DNA of 64,000 bases, taken from Alopecurus myosuroides (taxonomy: Eukaryota; Streptophyta; Magnoliopsida; Poales; Poaceae). Below the pieces are notes generated by a model that ran no database searches, was not told where the DNA came from, and was given only the letters and a program-made list of their open reading frames with translations. Of the stretch, positions 1-12,122 are shown in pieces; positions within the stretch are counted from its first letter, which is position 1, and each line of letters starts with the position of its first letter. Location: NCBI GenBank assembly GCA_028641055.1, contig CM054062.1, positions 138,364,682 through 138,428,681 on the forward strand. Direction: 5' to 3'. Both the position numbers and the translations under genes were made by a program.

Positions 1-1965
1 ACCCTATTTCAATTGGTTCTATTGTTGTTATTTTGTTGTTTTCCTCATCCATGCATCATGCTAATCCACTTTCACCTATTGGTTAGTTGGAAAACAATTG
101 TTTCAACCATAATTCATGGGCTTTTCATATGCAACTCAAATTGCATATGGGTTCATTTAAATCTGTTTATCTTGTCAACTAGTTTACCTTGATGCATCTT
201 TAAACTTGTCATGCATCCATATCTTGACCATGCTGGATTTTTGCCGTAGTAGTAATTGTTGCATCCGGTGTTTGTTCGAGGTTCATTGCTTCTTCCCGGA
301 TAGGACGTTGAGATGATGTGAGCAACGACAAGTTCTGCTACCTTGCGGGATCTCAGGCAAGTATACTCACTTGCTGCCAAATGGCTGCCTTTCATCACTT
401 GTTACCGATACTTTCCGTTGTTCTTTTCTGCTAGCCTTAGTAGTAGTTGTTTCTGTTACGAACCTATCACATGAATCCCTTAACCCTGCTATTGCCTCAC
501 CTCCACACCTATAACCATTGCTTGTGCCCGTGTCTTACTAGCATGCTTAGGTTGTTTTGCTCGAGTCTGTTACCCGTTACTTTCCGTTACTAGATTACTT
601 TTATGTTCTGGGGGCTCGATGTTTAATCAATCAATCAATCATGCTACTGTTATTGTTAAATAATAATTTGATGATAAGGCACCAGCAGGAGGCCCTTGTG
701 GTTTTGAGGCCTGCTAGTGTCGACCCTAATAGGAAAAGGGTCTTGTCTACTGATCCATGATGAGTGCACTACCCGCATGTGGGAAGCGAGTATGGGCGCC
801 CCCCTCAATTTGACTCGATTCGCATCTCGTCCAAATCGCCACACGTAGTTCGGGCTTTCCATTTGCTGCATGCATGATCTTGCGAGCCCTTGGATCCCGG
901 GTGGAACTTTTGTAGTCGGCATTTAGGGCGGCGTGGTCTTCCAGTGCTATGAGGGTCCCCTTTTCTTCGGGGGCTCGATTAGCCGCGCACGCACAGCACG
1001 TGGTGCTTTGGGCTTGATGCGAAGAAGAGTTGAGTTGTGTAGAGTACCTCGCTTGGTGGGTTAGCTCCCCATCTGGCGGGTTATTCTTGCGTGTACGGCT
1101 AAATTGGTGCAACCCTGCAGGGATAATCTTCTCGAGAAGCCGTGTTTTCCGCGGTTATGGATTACTTGGTGAAAGTACTTGCTAACAAGTACTCAGGACA
1201 ACTTAAACCTAATGTTTAACAATCTTTCACCCAATGATTAACAACTTGACTAGTAATAGTTTATTCACACAATAACTGGATTCAAATCTAATGCAACTGT
1301 GTGAGTTATCCTCGGATTGCTTCTTTGGATAAGGGGCGAGATCCAGGATGGGTTTGTTTGGAGTTACTTTCAGTTGGTTACAATACTCGATCTTATCTTC
1401 TTTCTGTTAGCCGGAAGTTGTAGTATCTCTCTGTAGTTGGTTAGTGCAGCCCGCTGTCGCTTATTTGCAATAACCCCTTCCTTTCCGTTGATACCACAAT
1501 ATTTGTATCTTGTGATGACTGGCTACGCCGGTATCTTGTGAGTATGGGTTTTATCCCACTTGCCAGTACTTAACCGTACTGACCCACGAATCTCTTTCGT
1601 GGCTGCAAATTCCAAATTGCAGTCAACAGGTTTGAAGTCTAACGACGTTAGCTTGGGAATCCCTCCGGCTTGGCCTGGGCAGGGATTGGACGCTCTCGGT
1701 TATCTTCAGGACTCTTAGTCCAATTTGTATCTTGTCCGTAGACGGACGATGTGTTGTTTCTTCCGCTGTTATTTGGATCTTTGTATTGTATCAGTTGTAT
1801 CCCCGGCTCGTGTGAGTCATCTTGTATCTATCTGTTTCTGTTGTAATTGTGGAATATTCGTGAACTATTGTAATGTTATCATATAGTGGCAACCTGGAAT
1901 CGGTTATTATGCGGATTTGGCGGGAATGCTGAAATCTGCATAGTGCCCGATCTCGGGGCGTCACA
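1..1965 (+). mobile_element. Partial LTR (3' portion) of a Gypsy element related to the chromovirus LTR
   Basis: The stretch follows the order of the chromovirus LTR at about 19150-21290: the Ttgttattttgttgtt tract, the degenerate exon-like piece ending CAG/GCAAGT near 360, the 'accgatactttccgttgt' block, the 'tgttctgggggctcgatgttt' block and the 'gaagccgtgttttccgcgg' block. Similarity is strong to about 1420, then weakens, so this is a different subfamily. It ends ...GGGGCGTCACA at 1965, a typical LTR terminus. The 5' part and any internal region lie left of the window, so it may be a 3' LTR or a solo LTR. Short open frames inside it are not convincing genes. Confidence 0.75.
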
Positions 1966-2289
1966 GAACGCCTACCTTTCTATTGCTTTTCGTGTGGGCT
2001 GATAGGGCACTCGTATCTTCAGTCTCCTTTCCCCGCGGAACGTGATGAGCATGATGAACTCCCCTACTCTTCCAAGAGGTTGGTGGTGCCAGATGATTAT
2101 GGCAAGAGGCAGGGAGGGTCCCAGGCAGGACAAGCTTCGTCTACAGGTGATTAGTCAGGCTCTAACTCCAGGGGGTCGACAACTGAGCAGAGGGGACGTG
2201 GCAAGGGTCACCAGTATGCACCTGTGCGGCCTGATGAAGGGGAGGTTTCCTCTCCTCATAAAGGGGGCGAGGTGGCGGCGGCGGTCGTG

Positions 2290-2611
2290 CCAAAACGACA
2301 CGTGGTCGTGGACGGGGTCGAGCTGACGGCATGGCAAAGGAGCTGTTCCCAGCCAAATCTACAAAGCAAGCTTCTGGTCAGAAACGCAAACAGGCAAAGA
2401 AAATTTTTGAGCTAGGACGGGTGGATGCAAACCCCCCCCCCCCCCTTGACTGTTGGGCCACTAGCTCTGGTGGTGGTGGCTGACAAGGCAAAACATGTGG
2501 AGGAGCAAGATGAGGTACTCAGAATCGGATTCACATAAGAAGTAGAGAACTACACCAACAAGATCGGCGGATCTGGCGGAGACTGCAGAGCAGTCCCGCC
2601 CGACGCAATGA
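2290..2611 (+). pseudogene. LINE copy 1 ORF1, C-terminal remnant
   Basis: ORF1 of plant LINEs encodes an RNA-binding, gag-like protein that coats the element RNA. Here only a basic, Gly/Arg/Lys-rich tail can be read (RGRGRG, then GQKRKQAKK near 2380-2400), followed by a 14-C run (2432-2445) and a final short frame ending ...QSRPTQ with stop TGA at 2609-2611. That stop overlaps the ORF2 start codon (ATGA). Upstream of 2290 no frame is clearly readable. The call rests on position and composition, not on a recognised domain. Confidence 0.45.
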
Positions 2612-5600
2612 GTATCCTCTGCTGGAACTGTCGCGGACTGGGGTCGGACGCGACGGTCGGTGAGCTTCGCTGGTTGGTGAAGCATTTTAGACCTACCCTC
2701 CTCTTCTTGTCGGAGACGAAGATGTGGGATTCAAAAGCAAGAAACTTTATGTGGTCGTTAGGCTACTCGGGTTCCTTTGCTGTTAATGCCGAGGGTCGTA
2801 GTGGCGGCCTTGTGCTTTTTTGGAAACAGCCATATGATGTTTCTGTCTGAGGTGCCAATGTTCATTTTATTGATGTGACGGTATCATCGGAGGGGAGTGC
2901 ACCGTGGCGTGTTTCCTTTGTCTATGGTGAGCCGAAGAGAGATTTAAGACATGAGTTTTGCAATCTATTTCGACGCCTGAGACGTGAATGGAGTGGACCG
3001 TGGATTTCTTGTGGGGACTTCAATGAGGTACTATGCCATGATGAACACTGCGGCTCCCGTGACCGTTCAGATGCTCAAATGGATCTCTTCAGAAGTTGTC
3101 TGGATGATTGTGATCTCAAGGATCTGGGGTTTACAGGCCCAAAATTCACATGGTCCAATCGCCAAGATGCGCAATGTAACGTACGGGTGCGGTTGGATCG
3201 CGTCGTGGCTAACAATGCCTTTGCCATGTTGTTTGAGGATTGTCAGGTGGAGAATGTGATCACGACATCATCTGACCACTATGCCGTGGTCATCACCCTT
3301 GACAGTGTGTCGAAACGGCAGATGCATAACCAGGTTCGGGTGGGTTTCCGTTACGAGGCAGTATGGAAACGAGCTGAGGATTACATGAAGTGTGTGGAGG
3401 AGGCCTGGAGGGCCAGTTCGGATGGGCCACAGAATCTGAACTCCACCTGGGCCTGTTTGAATCGGACAGCGAGCGCGCTCAAGGACTGGAGCAAAATATC
3501 TGTGGGTTCAGTGCGCCGCGAAATTCAGTTCTTTCAGGGAAAACTGCGCTCGCTTTGTAAGGCTCAACTGAATGCTGCTGTGATCGCGGAAGAGAAGCGT
3601 GTTGAACAGCAGCTATGTGAGCTCTTCGAGAGAGAGGAAGTAATGGCACGACAACGCTCCCGTGTGGAGTGGTTACGCGAAGGAGACCGCAACACTGCGT
3701 TCTTCCATGCCCGTGCCTCTGCTCGGAAAAGAACCAACAGGATTGGTGCTCTGGTCCGCCCTGATGGATCTAAGAGCGAGGATCATGGAGAGATTAAAGA
3801 TATGGTTCATAAGTTTTATGAAAATATTTTTACATCCGAACCAACTATGTCCATGGATGTTGTACTTGAGTCGATGCCGACTAAGGTAGACAGTCAGATG
3901 AACACTGATATGTGTAAGCCTTACACAAATGATGAAATCAAGACTGCGCTTTTTCAGATGGGTCCTACCAAAGCCCCTGGACCGGATGGATTCCCAGCTT
4001 TGTTCTATCAGACTCACTGGGGATTAATCCAAGGGGAAATCTGTGATGCTGTGAGAAGCTACATAAAGCCCAAAGGTACCTAAAGCCCAACAAGTTCAGG
4101 CAGGATAAGCCTTTGCAATGTACTCTACCTAAATCTGTGATTGCTGGGGAGGAGGTTCCGGAGGGATTATGTGATTCCGTGATTGTGCTTATCCCAAAGG
4201 TACCTAAAGCCCAAAATTTGTCCAAGTTCAGGCCGATAAGCCTTTGCAATGTACTCTACAAGCTTGCCTCAAAAGTCCTTGCAAATAGACTGAAGGTCAT
4301 GCTCCCTGACATCGTCTCAGAACATCAGAGTGCGTTTGTTCCCGGGAGACTTATTAATGACAGTGCTTTCATTGCGTATGAGTGTTTGCATACAATACGT
4401 AAACAAAGAATCAAAACACCCTATTTTGCTCTTAAGGTGGACATGATAAAGGCCTACGATCGTATTGAGTGGGACTTTCTCCATGGGTGCCTTCAGAAGC
4501 TCGGTTTTGCTGCTAGCTGGATATCATATGTTATGAGATGCGTCACCAATGCTAGATATGCAGTTAAAGTTAATGGGGACCTGACTGCCCCGGTAGTCCC
4601 ATCTCGAGGGATTCGTCAGGGAGACCCCATCAGCCCCTACTTGTTTTTGTTATGCACAGAAGGTTTATCTTGTTTACTGCAGAAGAAGGAGTCCCTTGGT
4701 GAGCTACATGGATTACGCAATGGACGTCAAGGACCCCCTATTTCCCATCTCCTCTTCGCAGATGACAGTATCTTCTTTGCACGAAGTGATCATAGTAGTG
4801 TGGCTGCTTTGAAGGATGCTTTGGACATCTATTGTGAAGCCTCGGGTCAGAGGGTTAACTTGTAAAAGTCCTCTGTATTTTTTGGAAACAAGTGCCCTGG
4901 GAGTGTTAGGCAAGAGGTCAAGCATACACTTGGAGTGGAAACTGAAATTCTCCAAGATACATATTTGGGGATGCCTACAGAAATTGCAAGGGCAGTCTCT
5001 TCCTCCTTTAATATCCTCCATGATCGAGTATGGAAAGGAGCAAACAACTGGACGGACAGACCCCTGTCACGATCAGGCAAGGAAACCTTCCTTAAATCTG
5101 TCGTTCAATCTATGCCAAATTATGTTATGAGCTGTTTTCAGGTGCCGGTGGGTATTTGTCTTAAGATGAAATCCTCTATTGCCAATCAGTGGTGGGGCTT
5201 TGAGGATGGAAGGAAGAAAATGCATTGGCGTTCTTGGGATTGGATGTCAGCACCGAAACCACTCGGTGGCATGGGCTTTAAAGATTTTGTTCTCTTCAAC
5301 CAAGCCATGTTGGGAAGACAGTGTTGGAGGATGATCACGGACCCAAATTCTCTATGTGCCCGCGTGTTGAAGGGCCGTTATTTCCCGAGTCTGATTTCTT
5401 AAGTGCGGGGAAACCGAGGGCGTCATCTTTCACTTGGTGGTCTATCTTATTAGGCCGGGAGCTGGTGTTGAAAGGACTCAGATGGGGAGTGGGTGATGGT
5501 GCAAGTATCAAGATCATGAAGGACAGTTGGATCCCGGGATCGCTACCGGGATCTTTCGCTACCAAGTGCACGGTTCCTGCTGATGCAATGGTGAGATCCT

Positions 5601-6811
5601 TGATGACTGATGATGGTCGTGCCTGGGACATGGACGTTGTACATGCTACTTTCTATGAGGAGCTGGCTGTTGTTGTCCAACAGATTCTAATCAGCCGACA
5701 TGGGGGCTCAGATTTTGTTTTGTGGACTCATGCCAAGTTTGGTACTTATACTGTCCTTTCGGCCTATAACCTGGCACGGATAGACTTGTTCTTTTCCAAT
5801 CGAGGCACCGCTGGGAATGGGAGTTGCTCGGCAGTATCGGAACAATCCAAGGAGTGGAAGGCCCTTTGGGCAACTCAGGCTCCCGGGAAGATGAAAATTG
5901 TTTTGTGGAGAATCGCCCACGATTGTCTGCCGACGGGGGTCCGGCTGCGGGCCCGCCACATTCCGGCTAAGGACAAGTGCGTGTTCTGTAGCCGGTCTGA
6001 AAATACTGATCATTTGTTTCTGCTATGCCCGTTTGCGCGAGCTGTATGGAAGGAGGTCAAGGAGCGTGTCCCTGTCAAGTTATGCAGAGGCTCTATTCTG
6101 AATATGAAACAATGGTTATTCGACTACTTACGAAGGGCAAATAAATGTCAGAAGACGCTACTGGCAGTTACGTGTTGGCATATTTGGGAGGCACGTAATG
6201 ATGCCCGCAACGACAAGGGGCTCCTGCATCCTATTCGTGTAGCTGCGAAGGTGAAGTCCTACGTGGATAACATCCTACTATATTGTTTCAAGTCCAGATC
6301 ATCAACGAGGGGTGAGCCCTTGCCTGTGCTTTGGATCCCACCACCTGTTGGAATGGTGTGCGTGAATGTGGACGCGGCGATTTTTGCTGAGAACAGAAGC
6401 ACGGGATGGGGAGCGGTGATAAGATATCACCATGGCGGCTTCAAACTTGCTTGTTCGGAAGGCATCCAAGGGATATCAACTCCGGAATTGGCCGAGGCTT
6501 TGGCTATTAGGGGGGCTCTGCAAGTGTCCCTGGACCATGGTTTCCATGAGATAGTCTTAGCTTCAGACTGTTTATCAATGCTGCAACGCATTTGGTCTCG
6601 CGAGGAGGATAGGTCTGGAGTTGGAGCAGTAGTCTCCGATATCAAACTCCTGGCGAAGGGTTTCCTTTTCTGTCAATTCAAGCACTATGGACGCAACATT
6701 AACGTTGCTGCCCATATCCTAGCCCGTTGTTCGGTTTCTTCGTTTTTTCATATTTCAGTAGATGTTATCCCAGATTGGATTAGGGAAGTTCTTTGTAATG
6801 ATATTAAGTAA
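2608..6811 (+). pseudogene. LINE copy 1 ORF2: endonuclease-reverse transcriptase-RNase H, broken
   Basis: ORF2 nicks target DNA and copies the element RNA at the nick. Order seen: apurinic-type endonuclease (2608-3310; starts MSILCWNCRGLG, with LSETK, GDFNEVL and SDH motifs), reverse transcriptase (about 3960-4860; catalytic FADD of HLLFADDS intact near 4755), a zf-RVT zinc-binding region (about 5850-6060; CVFC...H...C) and RNase H (about 6360-6730; VNVDAA, ASDC). Total span is close to 1,400 codons, normal for plant L1. Breaks: in-frame TGA 2848-2850, a 60-bp internal duplication with stop at 4081-4083, in-frame TAA 4863-4865, and a frameshift near 5388. ATG 2608 was chosen because the endonuclease N-terminus begins there and overlaps the ORF1 stop. 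Function lost; identity secure. Confidence 0.9.
4069..4259 (+). repeat. Short direct duplication inside LINE copy 1 RT
   Basis: A 60-bp unit at 4069-4128 (cccaaaggtacctaaagccc... to ...tgtactctac) is repeated as a 67-bp unit at 4193-4259. The first copy lacks about 8 bases and has small differences. The second copy is in the expected place of the RT coding sequence (IPKVPKAQNLSKFRPISLC); the first is an extra insertion that brings the stop at 4081-4083 and a frame change. Confidence 0.85.
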
Positions 6812-6813
6812 TC

Positions 6814-6843
6814 AATAAAGAGTCGAGTTCTATCAAAAAAAAA
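6814..6843 (+). promoter_or_regulatory. LINE copy 1 poly(A) signal and A-tail
   Basis: AATAAA at 6814-6819 lies three bases after the RNase H stop codon, and a run of nine A at 6835-6843 marks the LINE 3' end. LINE copy 2 sequence starts immediately after it. Confidence 0.75.
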
Positions 6844-7058
6844 TCTATTGCCCAGGAGGGGACAAGAGGTGCCAAGAAACAGCTTACGTATACTTCCGAA
6901 GGTGCCGAGAAAGTTTATGCAGTTCCTGATGGCACACCTCCATTGCCCCCCTCGGCTAGGTAAGTGAAGCAATCGAGGAAACATACAACTCCTACAAAGA
7001 AGAATAAAACCGTCACTGGGGTGGCAGACTCCGAGATGGAGGTCCACCTGTCGAAATG
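6844..7058 (+). pseudogene. LINE copy 2 ORF1, C-terminal remnant
   Basis: One frame reads as a Lys/Arg-rich tail (RGAKKQLTYTSEGAEK..., then KQSRKHTTPTKKNK) with one internal TAA at about 6962. It ends with TGA at 7057-7059, overlapping the ORF2 start ATG (7056) as ATGA. The N-terminal bulk of ORF1 is missing, so the copy is 5'-truncated. Assigned by position and composition. Confidence 0.5.
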
Positions 7059-10000
7059 AGTGTTCTGAGCACGAACTATCGCGGGCTCGGCGGGGCAGCG
7101 ACGGTTCGCGAGCTTCGCGATCTTGCGAAGCGCTTTTCTCCGGCTCTTCTTTGCGTGGTGGAGACCCAGCTGAATAGGAAGAGTGTGGATAATTTATCAC
7201 GTTCTTTAGGCTTTGATAGAAGTTTTGCAATGAGTAGTTCAGGCCGCAGTGGCGGGTTAGGCTTGTTTTGGAACAATGATATAAAAGTTGAAGTGTTACC
7301 CTATTCTCAGTATCATCTCGATACTATCATTACAAAGCAGGGGAAAGAGCCGTGGTGTCTAACCGTTGTTTATGGTGAGGCGCAGGTGAACGAGCGCCAC
7401 AATACGTGGGACATGCTCAAGTATATACGTTCTACTAGTGATTATCCGTGGCTGTGTATCGGTGACTTCAATGAGGTATTGCACCGATCGGAGCATGACA
7501 GAGTTAGTGAACGGAGCTACAGCCAGATGGTTGGTTTTCGAGAAGCGGTGGATGTGTGTGGCCTGTGTGATCTCGGCTATAAAGGGGTCGCCTGGACTTT
7601 TGAGAAGAAGGTCAGCGGGGGTCTTTTGGCCACACTCGTCTAGACAGGGCGTTAGCATCCCCGACGTGGTGCTCACGGTTTCCACTCGCAGAGGTACATT
7701 ACCTTGCATCAATCGTTACGTCAGACCACCTCCCGATACTACTCCAACGCACCCATGTGTCGGGGCGTCAGGGAGGGATCAAACCACCATTTCGGTATGA
7801 AGTGGCATGGGAGAGTAACAAAGACTACCCGAGCGAGCTTGAACGTCTATGGAGCTCCGTGGGGCAGAGCTACACATTACGGGACATGCAAAATAAGCTT
7901 ACTATGCTGTCGGATAACCTACAACGGTGGGGAAGGCAACATTGTGGGAATATCCAGCTACAGATACGCACCTTGCAGAGGGAGTTGGAGGTGGTGAGGA
8001 ACGTACCAACTCGTGTAGGTCCGTGTGCCAGAGAGGTGGAGCTCACTTCGAAACTTGCCGAATTGCTTGAACAAGAAGAAGTAATGTGGCGGCAGCGTTC
8101 TAGGATCAAGTGGCTAGCAGCAGGGGATAAGAATACCCGCTTTTTCCATCTGCGTGCGAGCCAACGGAGGAAAAAGAATAAAATTGTGGAGCTTACAAGG
8201 AATGATGGCAGCAAGGTTACTAATGAACCTGAGCTTGGCAATATGGCGAGTGACTTCTACCGTGATCTGTACTCGTCAGAGGGTGTCGAAGGAATGGCTG
8301 CAGTACTAGATGCAGTACCGGCGAAGGTTAGTACGGAGATGAATATGGTTTTGGATGCGCCTTTTTTGCAGCAAGAGGTAAAGAACGCTCTATTTGAGAT
8401 GTACCCTACGAAATCCCCGGGACCGGACGGGTTTCCGGCGCATTTCTTCCAAAGGAACTGGGACCTATGCGGTGATGAAGTTACAAGAGTGGTTTTATGG
8501 GTCCTATCAGGGGAGGACAATCCGGAGGTGGTGAACAAGACTTTTATCGTCATGATCCCGAAGGTGGCGAGCCCTAGGGAGTTGGGCCAATTCCGCCCCA
8601 TTAGCCTTTGTAACGTGATATACAAGATCGCATCAAAGGTGGTGGCGAATAGGCTGAAGAAAGTACTGCCAACGATTATCTCGGAGGAGCAGTCTGCCTT
8701 TGTCCCAGGTAGGTTAATTACAGATAATATTATAACAGCTTATGAGTGCCTACATTTTATGAAGCGCAACAGGGCCAAGAAAAACCGTTTTTGCGCTCTC
8801 AAGCTGGATATGAGGAAGGCGTATGACAGAGTGGAATGGTGCTATCTGGAAGCAATTATGCTGAAGCTGGGATTCAGCAGCACTTGGGTAGCGCGCATTA
8901 TGCGGCTTGTTTCTACTGTCTCCTTCTCCGTGCTTTTCAATGGAGCACCGCAGGGGGAATTCAGACCCAGTCGGGGGATCCGCCAGGGGGACCCAATCTC
9001 ACCATACTTGTTTTTATTGGCAGTAGAGGGCCTTTCGTGCCTCCTAAAAAATATTGATCAGTCATCTGTGCTTTATGGATTAAAAGTGGCTCCTTCTGCT
9101 CCAGAGGTGAACCACCTGCTTTTTGCCAATGATAGCCTGCTGTTCTTCCAAGCAAGTGGTGAGGGGGCCCGGGAAATTAAGACGATGCTTAATACATATT
9201 GTAATGCATCGGGTCAGAGAATAAATATGGACAAATCTTCAATCTTTTTTAGCAAAGGATGTCCAGTGGCCGTGAGAGATGGTATCAAGGAAGTCCTTGA
9301 GGTTCAGAAGGAAACACTAAACGAGAAATATCTCGGGATGCCATCTGATGTTGGTAAGTTTAAGAGTGGAGCTTTCAAGTATCTGCGAGACAGAGTTTAG
9401 AAGAAGGTGTTGGGCTGGATGGAACAACTGCTATCGGTGGGGTGGCAAAGAAATCTTGATAAAATCTATGGCCCAAGCAGTACCTACATACTCCATGTCA
9501 TGCTTTAAGCTCCCTCGGGGGCTTTGTGAGCATATAAATACGCTCCTTCGCAAGTTTTGGTGGGGGGTGCAAGGAGGGTCAGAGGAGAACGACCTGGGTC
9601 TCTTGGGAGCAAATGACCCGTCCGAAATATGATGGAGGGCTAGGGTTCAGAGATATTGAGCTTTTCAACCTCTCTTTGCTAGCTCGCCAGGCGTGGCGCC
9701 TCCTTCAGGTACCTGAATCTTTAAGTGCCCGCGTACTAAAGGCTATATACTACCCTGCTGGTGATATCCTCTCGGCGAGTTTGGGATCCCATCCATCCCT
9801 GATATGGAGGTCGATTCTAGAGGGGAGAGACGCCGTGAACATTGGCCTGATTAAACGAATCGGAGATGGAACTTCCACGGATGCCTGGCAGCAGAACTGG
9901 CTTCCTCGAGATGCAAGGTTACGTCATGTAGCTCCTGCAAAAGAAGAAGCACCGGTTAGAGTTTCCGAGTACATACATCAACATCTAGCGCAATGGAATG

Positions 10001-11186
10001 TTGAGAAGTTGGAGGAATTTTTTCTTCCAATGAATGTTGAAGTCATCAGAAATATTCCTCTGTGCCACCGGATCCAAGAAGACTTTTGGGCTTGGCATTT
10101 CGAGCGCACGGGAGTGTTCTCTGTTCGATCATGCTACCGTGCACTAGCTGGAACGAGGAAGACGAGAGAGGACTGGCTCGAGGCGAGGCCCGCCTCCTCG
10201 GGTTCACTGGAAGAACAGAAGGCTTGGATGAGACTATGGAGGATTTCGATACCATCTAAGGTTCGTATTTTTCTATGGAGGCTAGCTAAGCATTCATTAC
10301 ATATAGGAGGTGTCCGAAATCACAGAAACATGCCGCCTATGGCGGCTTGCTCCATCTGTGGAAGGGAGGACTCCTGGAGACACTCTCTTATTGAGTGTAA
10401 TATGGCGCGCTGCACTTGGGCTCTGTCGAAAGATGATAACACTGAGCATATATCTTTGTGCAATGAACAAGAGGCACGTCGGTGGCTGTTTACTATGATG
10501 GAAACAATGAAGGAGGAAGACCTCGTTTGCATGGTGGTAAACCTTTGGGCGATATGGCATGCAAGGAGGAAGGCTATCCATGAGGAGATTTTCCAGAGCC
10601 CGATGGCGACTATCTCGTTCGTGAATCGGTTTCTGGCTGACCTAGCAGCAAGTACGGAAAATGCAGCGCCACAACAAGGGAGGAAGGAGACAGTGAGACA
10701 TGCACGATGGCTTGCCCCTCCGGAGGGGAGAGAAAAGGTCAATGTGGATGCAGCTGTGTCAAAGTCCACGACAAAAGGAGCGGTGGTGCAGTCTGTCGCT
10801 CTCGAGATGGTGTGTTTCTGGGTGCTTCAGCGATAGTCTATGCGGGCATCACCCAACCGACTGTTTTGGAGGCACTAGCATGCAGGGAAGCGTTGGATGT
10901 GGCGGCCGATTTAGTTCTTGGTTCCATCCACGTTGCCTCTGATTGTCTGGAGGTCATCAACGGGTTACATGGTGACAATTTTGGTACCTTTGGGAGCATC
11001 TTGCTTGAGATCAAGGAATGGAGCCGTCAAAGCGGACTTACCACTTTCATTCATGAAAGGAGGGAGACGAATGGTGAAGCCCATTGCCTGGCAAGATTTG
11101 CTACTTCCTCGCCGGAGGGTAGACACATATGGTTAGCTCGACCCCCAGAGGGTTTAAACATGCCTGTAACTCTCAACTCTATTTGA
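7056..11186 (+). pseudogene. LINE copy 2 ORF2: endonuclease-reverse transcriptase-RNase H, broken
   Basis: Domains in order: endonuclease (7056-7735; YRGLGG, VVETQ, GDFNEVL, then TSDH in a shifted frame), reverse transcriptase (about 8400-9240; SPGPDGFPAHFF, FRPISLCNVIYKI, LKLDMRKAYDRVEW, RQGDPISPYLF), zf-RVT (about 10225-10420; CSICGRED..H..IEC) and RNase H (10740-11130; NVDAAV, ASDC, ETNGEAHCLARF). Breaks: frameshift near 7625, in-frame TAG 9398-9400, frameshift near 9435, frameshift near 9590 and frameshift near 10785. The RT catalytic motif reads FAND instead of FADD (codon AAT at 9128-9130), so the active-site aspartate is lost. Length about 1,377 codons, as expected for the family. Confidence 0.9.
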
Positions 11187-11216
11187 TTAATGGCTAGTAT
11201 CGTATTAAAAAAAAAA

Positions 11217-11350
11217 CGGTCGGCTGATAGCGCGCCCGTTCCAGGGAGCCAATCAGCGACACTGTGACATGTGTCCATCTCGTGCAGGCCAGAGTTTTTT
11301 TGTGTGTGTGTGTGGTTCGTTCATTTTACCACGCACGTACGAGCGAATTA
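11217..11350. other. Short spacer between LINE copy 2 and a MITE
   Basis: No gene. Contains a short T-run plus (GT)n microsatellite at about 11294-11313. Ends with the TTA target site of the MITE. Confidence 0.5.
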
Positions 11351-11711
11351 GAGCCCCCGCTGTGTGTGTCAAATTTAGTTCAAATATTATATTTGGCTTT
11401 TAGTATCGATTTTCTATATTGTAGAGTTGTCAACTCTTGATGTGAATGCCAAATAATTTGGCGTAGGAGTAACTAGAAGATTCAATCCAAATTCATTTAA
11501 GTGAATAAATTAATATGATAGAGGGTGAGACTAGAGAGAAGTGAGCAGCCCAAGAATACTTTATTATTACTTTATACATAGTGGGTCATACAATTAGTGA
11601 TTTTGAAAATTGACTTTAGCTTTATAATATTGTAGCTAACATAGCAAACTTACCACTCATACCAAATAAATCTATGTGGCAATTTTGGCTTTGACAACAC
11701 CGTGGATGTCC
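11351..11711. mobile_element. PIF/Harbinger-like MITE, 361 bp
   Basis: Imperfect terminal inverted repeats: left GAGCCCCCGCTGTGTGTG..., right end reverse-complements to GGACATCCACGGTGTTG..., both followed by TCAAA. It is flanked by TTA at 11348-11350 and 11712-11714, the 3-bp target duplication of the PIF/Harbinger superfamily. No coding capacity, so it would need a transposase in trans. The right TTA is shared with the next element. Confidence 0.7.
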
Positions 11712-12122
11712 TTAGGGCACCCACGGTGTGGCCAAATGCCAAATTGTTCACGTCATACTTTGTGGCATTGGCAAACAAATTGGCTATCTTTACTATTAAA
11801 TGGGAGTTCGACGTACGTATGCTCGCTCGATTGTCTGCTCGATCTCCTTGTTGCGCTTAGGCCCATCTACCTTGGCCCGACCCATCAAGCAGATGAACTC
11901 CTCTGCGTCCTTTACATAGTTAGAGATCAAGCAAATCAATCAACATAACTGAATCATCACTTTCCAAATAATCAAACAAATTAATCAATCGATCACTTTC
12001 CAAAAATATCAAACAAATCAATCAATCTTACTTACCAAATCACAAGCCGTATGAAGATTCATATATCATCTGACAAAATAGAATATTTCGGCGGCCAGCT
12101 GCTCATCAGATCACCAAGTCGG

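Larger units (their letters stand above)
1966..6843 (+). mobile_element. LINE (L1-type non-LTR retrotransposon) copy 1, decayed
   Basis: Contains the tail of ORF1, then ORF2 with endonuclease, reverse transcriptase, zinc-binding and RNase H domains. It ends with a polyadenylation signal (AATAAA at 6814) and a nine-A tail (6835-6843), the hallmarks of a plant L1-clade LINE. The 5' boundary is set at the end of the preceding LTR and is not proven. I could not find a target-site duplication. Several stops, a frameshift and an internal duplication show it is inactive. Confidence 0.8.
6844..11216 (+). mobile_element. LINE (L1-type) copy 2, decayed and 5'-truncated
   Basis: Starts directly after the A-tail of copy 1 with the tail of an ORF1, continues with a full-length but broken ORF2, and ends in a ten-A tail at 11207-11216 about 20 bp after the ORF2 stop. 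It is clearly a different subfamily from copy 1, because the proteins differ at many positions. No target-site duplication was found around it. Confidence 0.8.
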
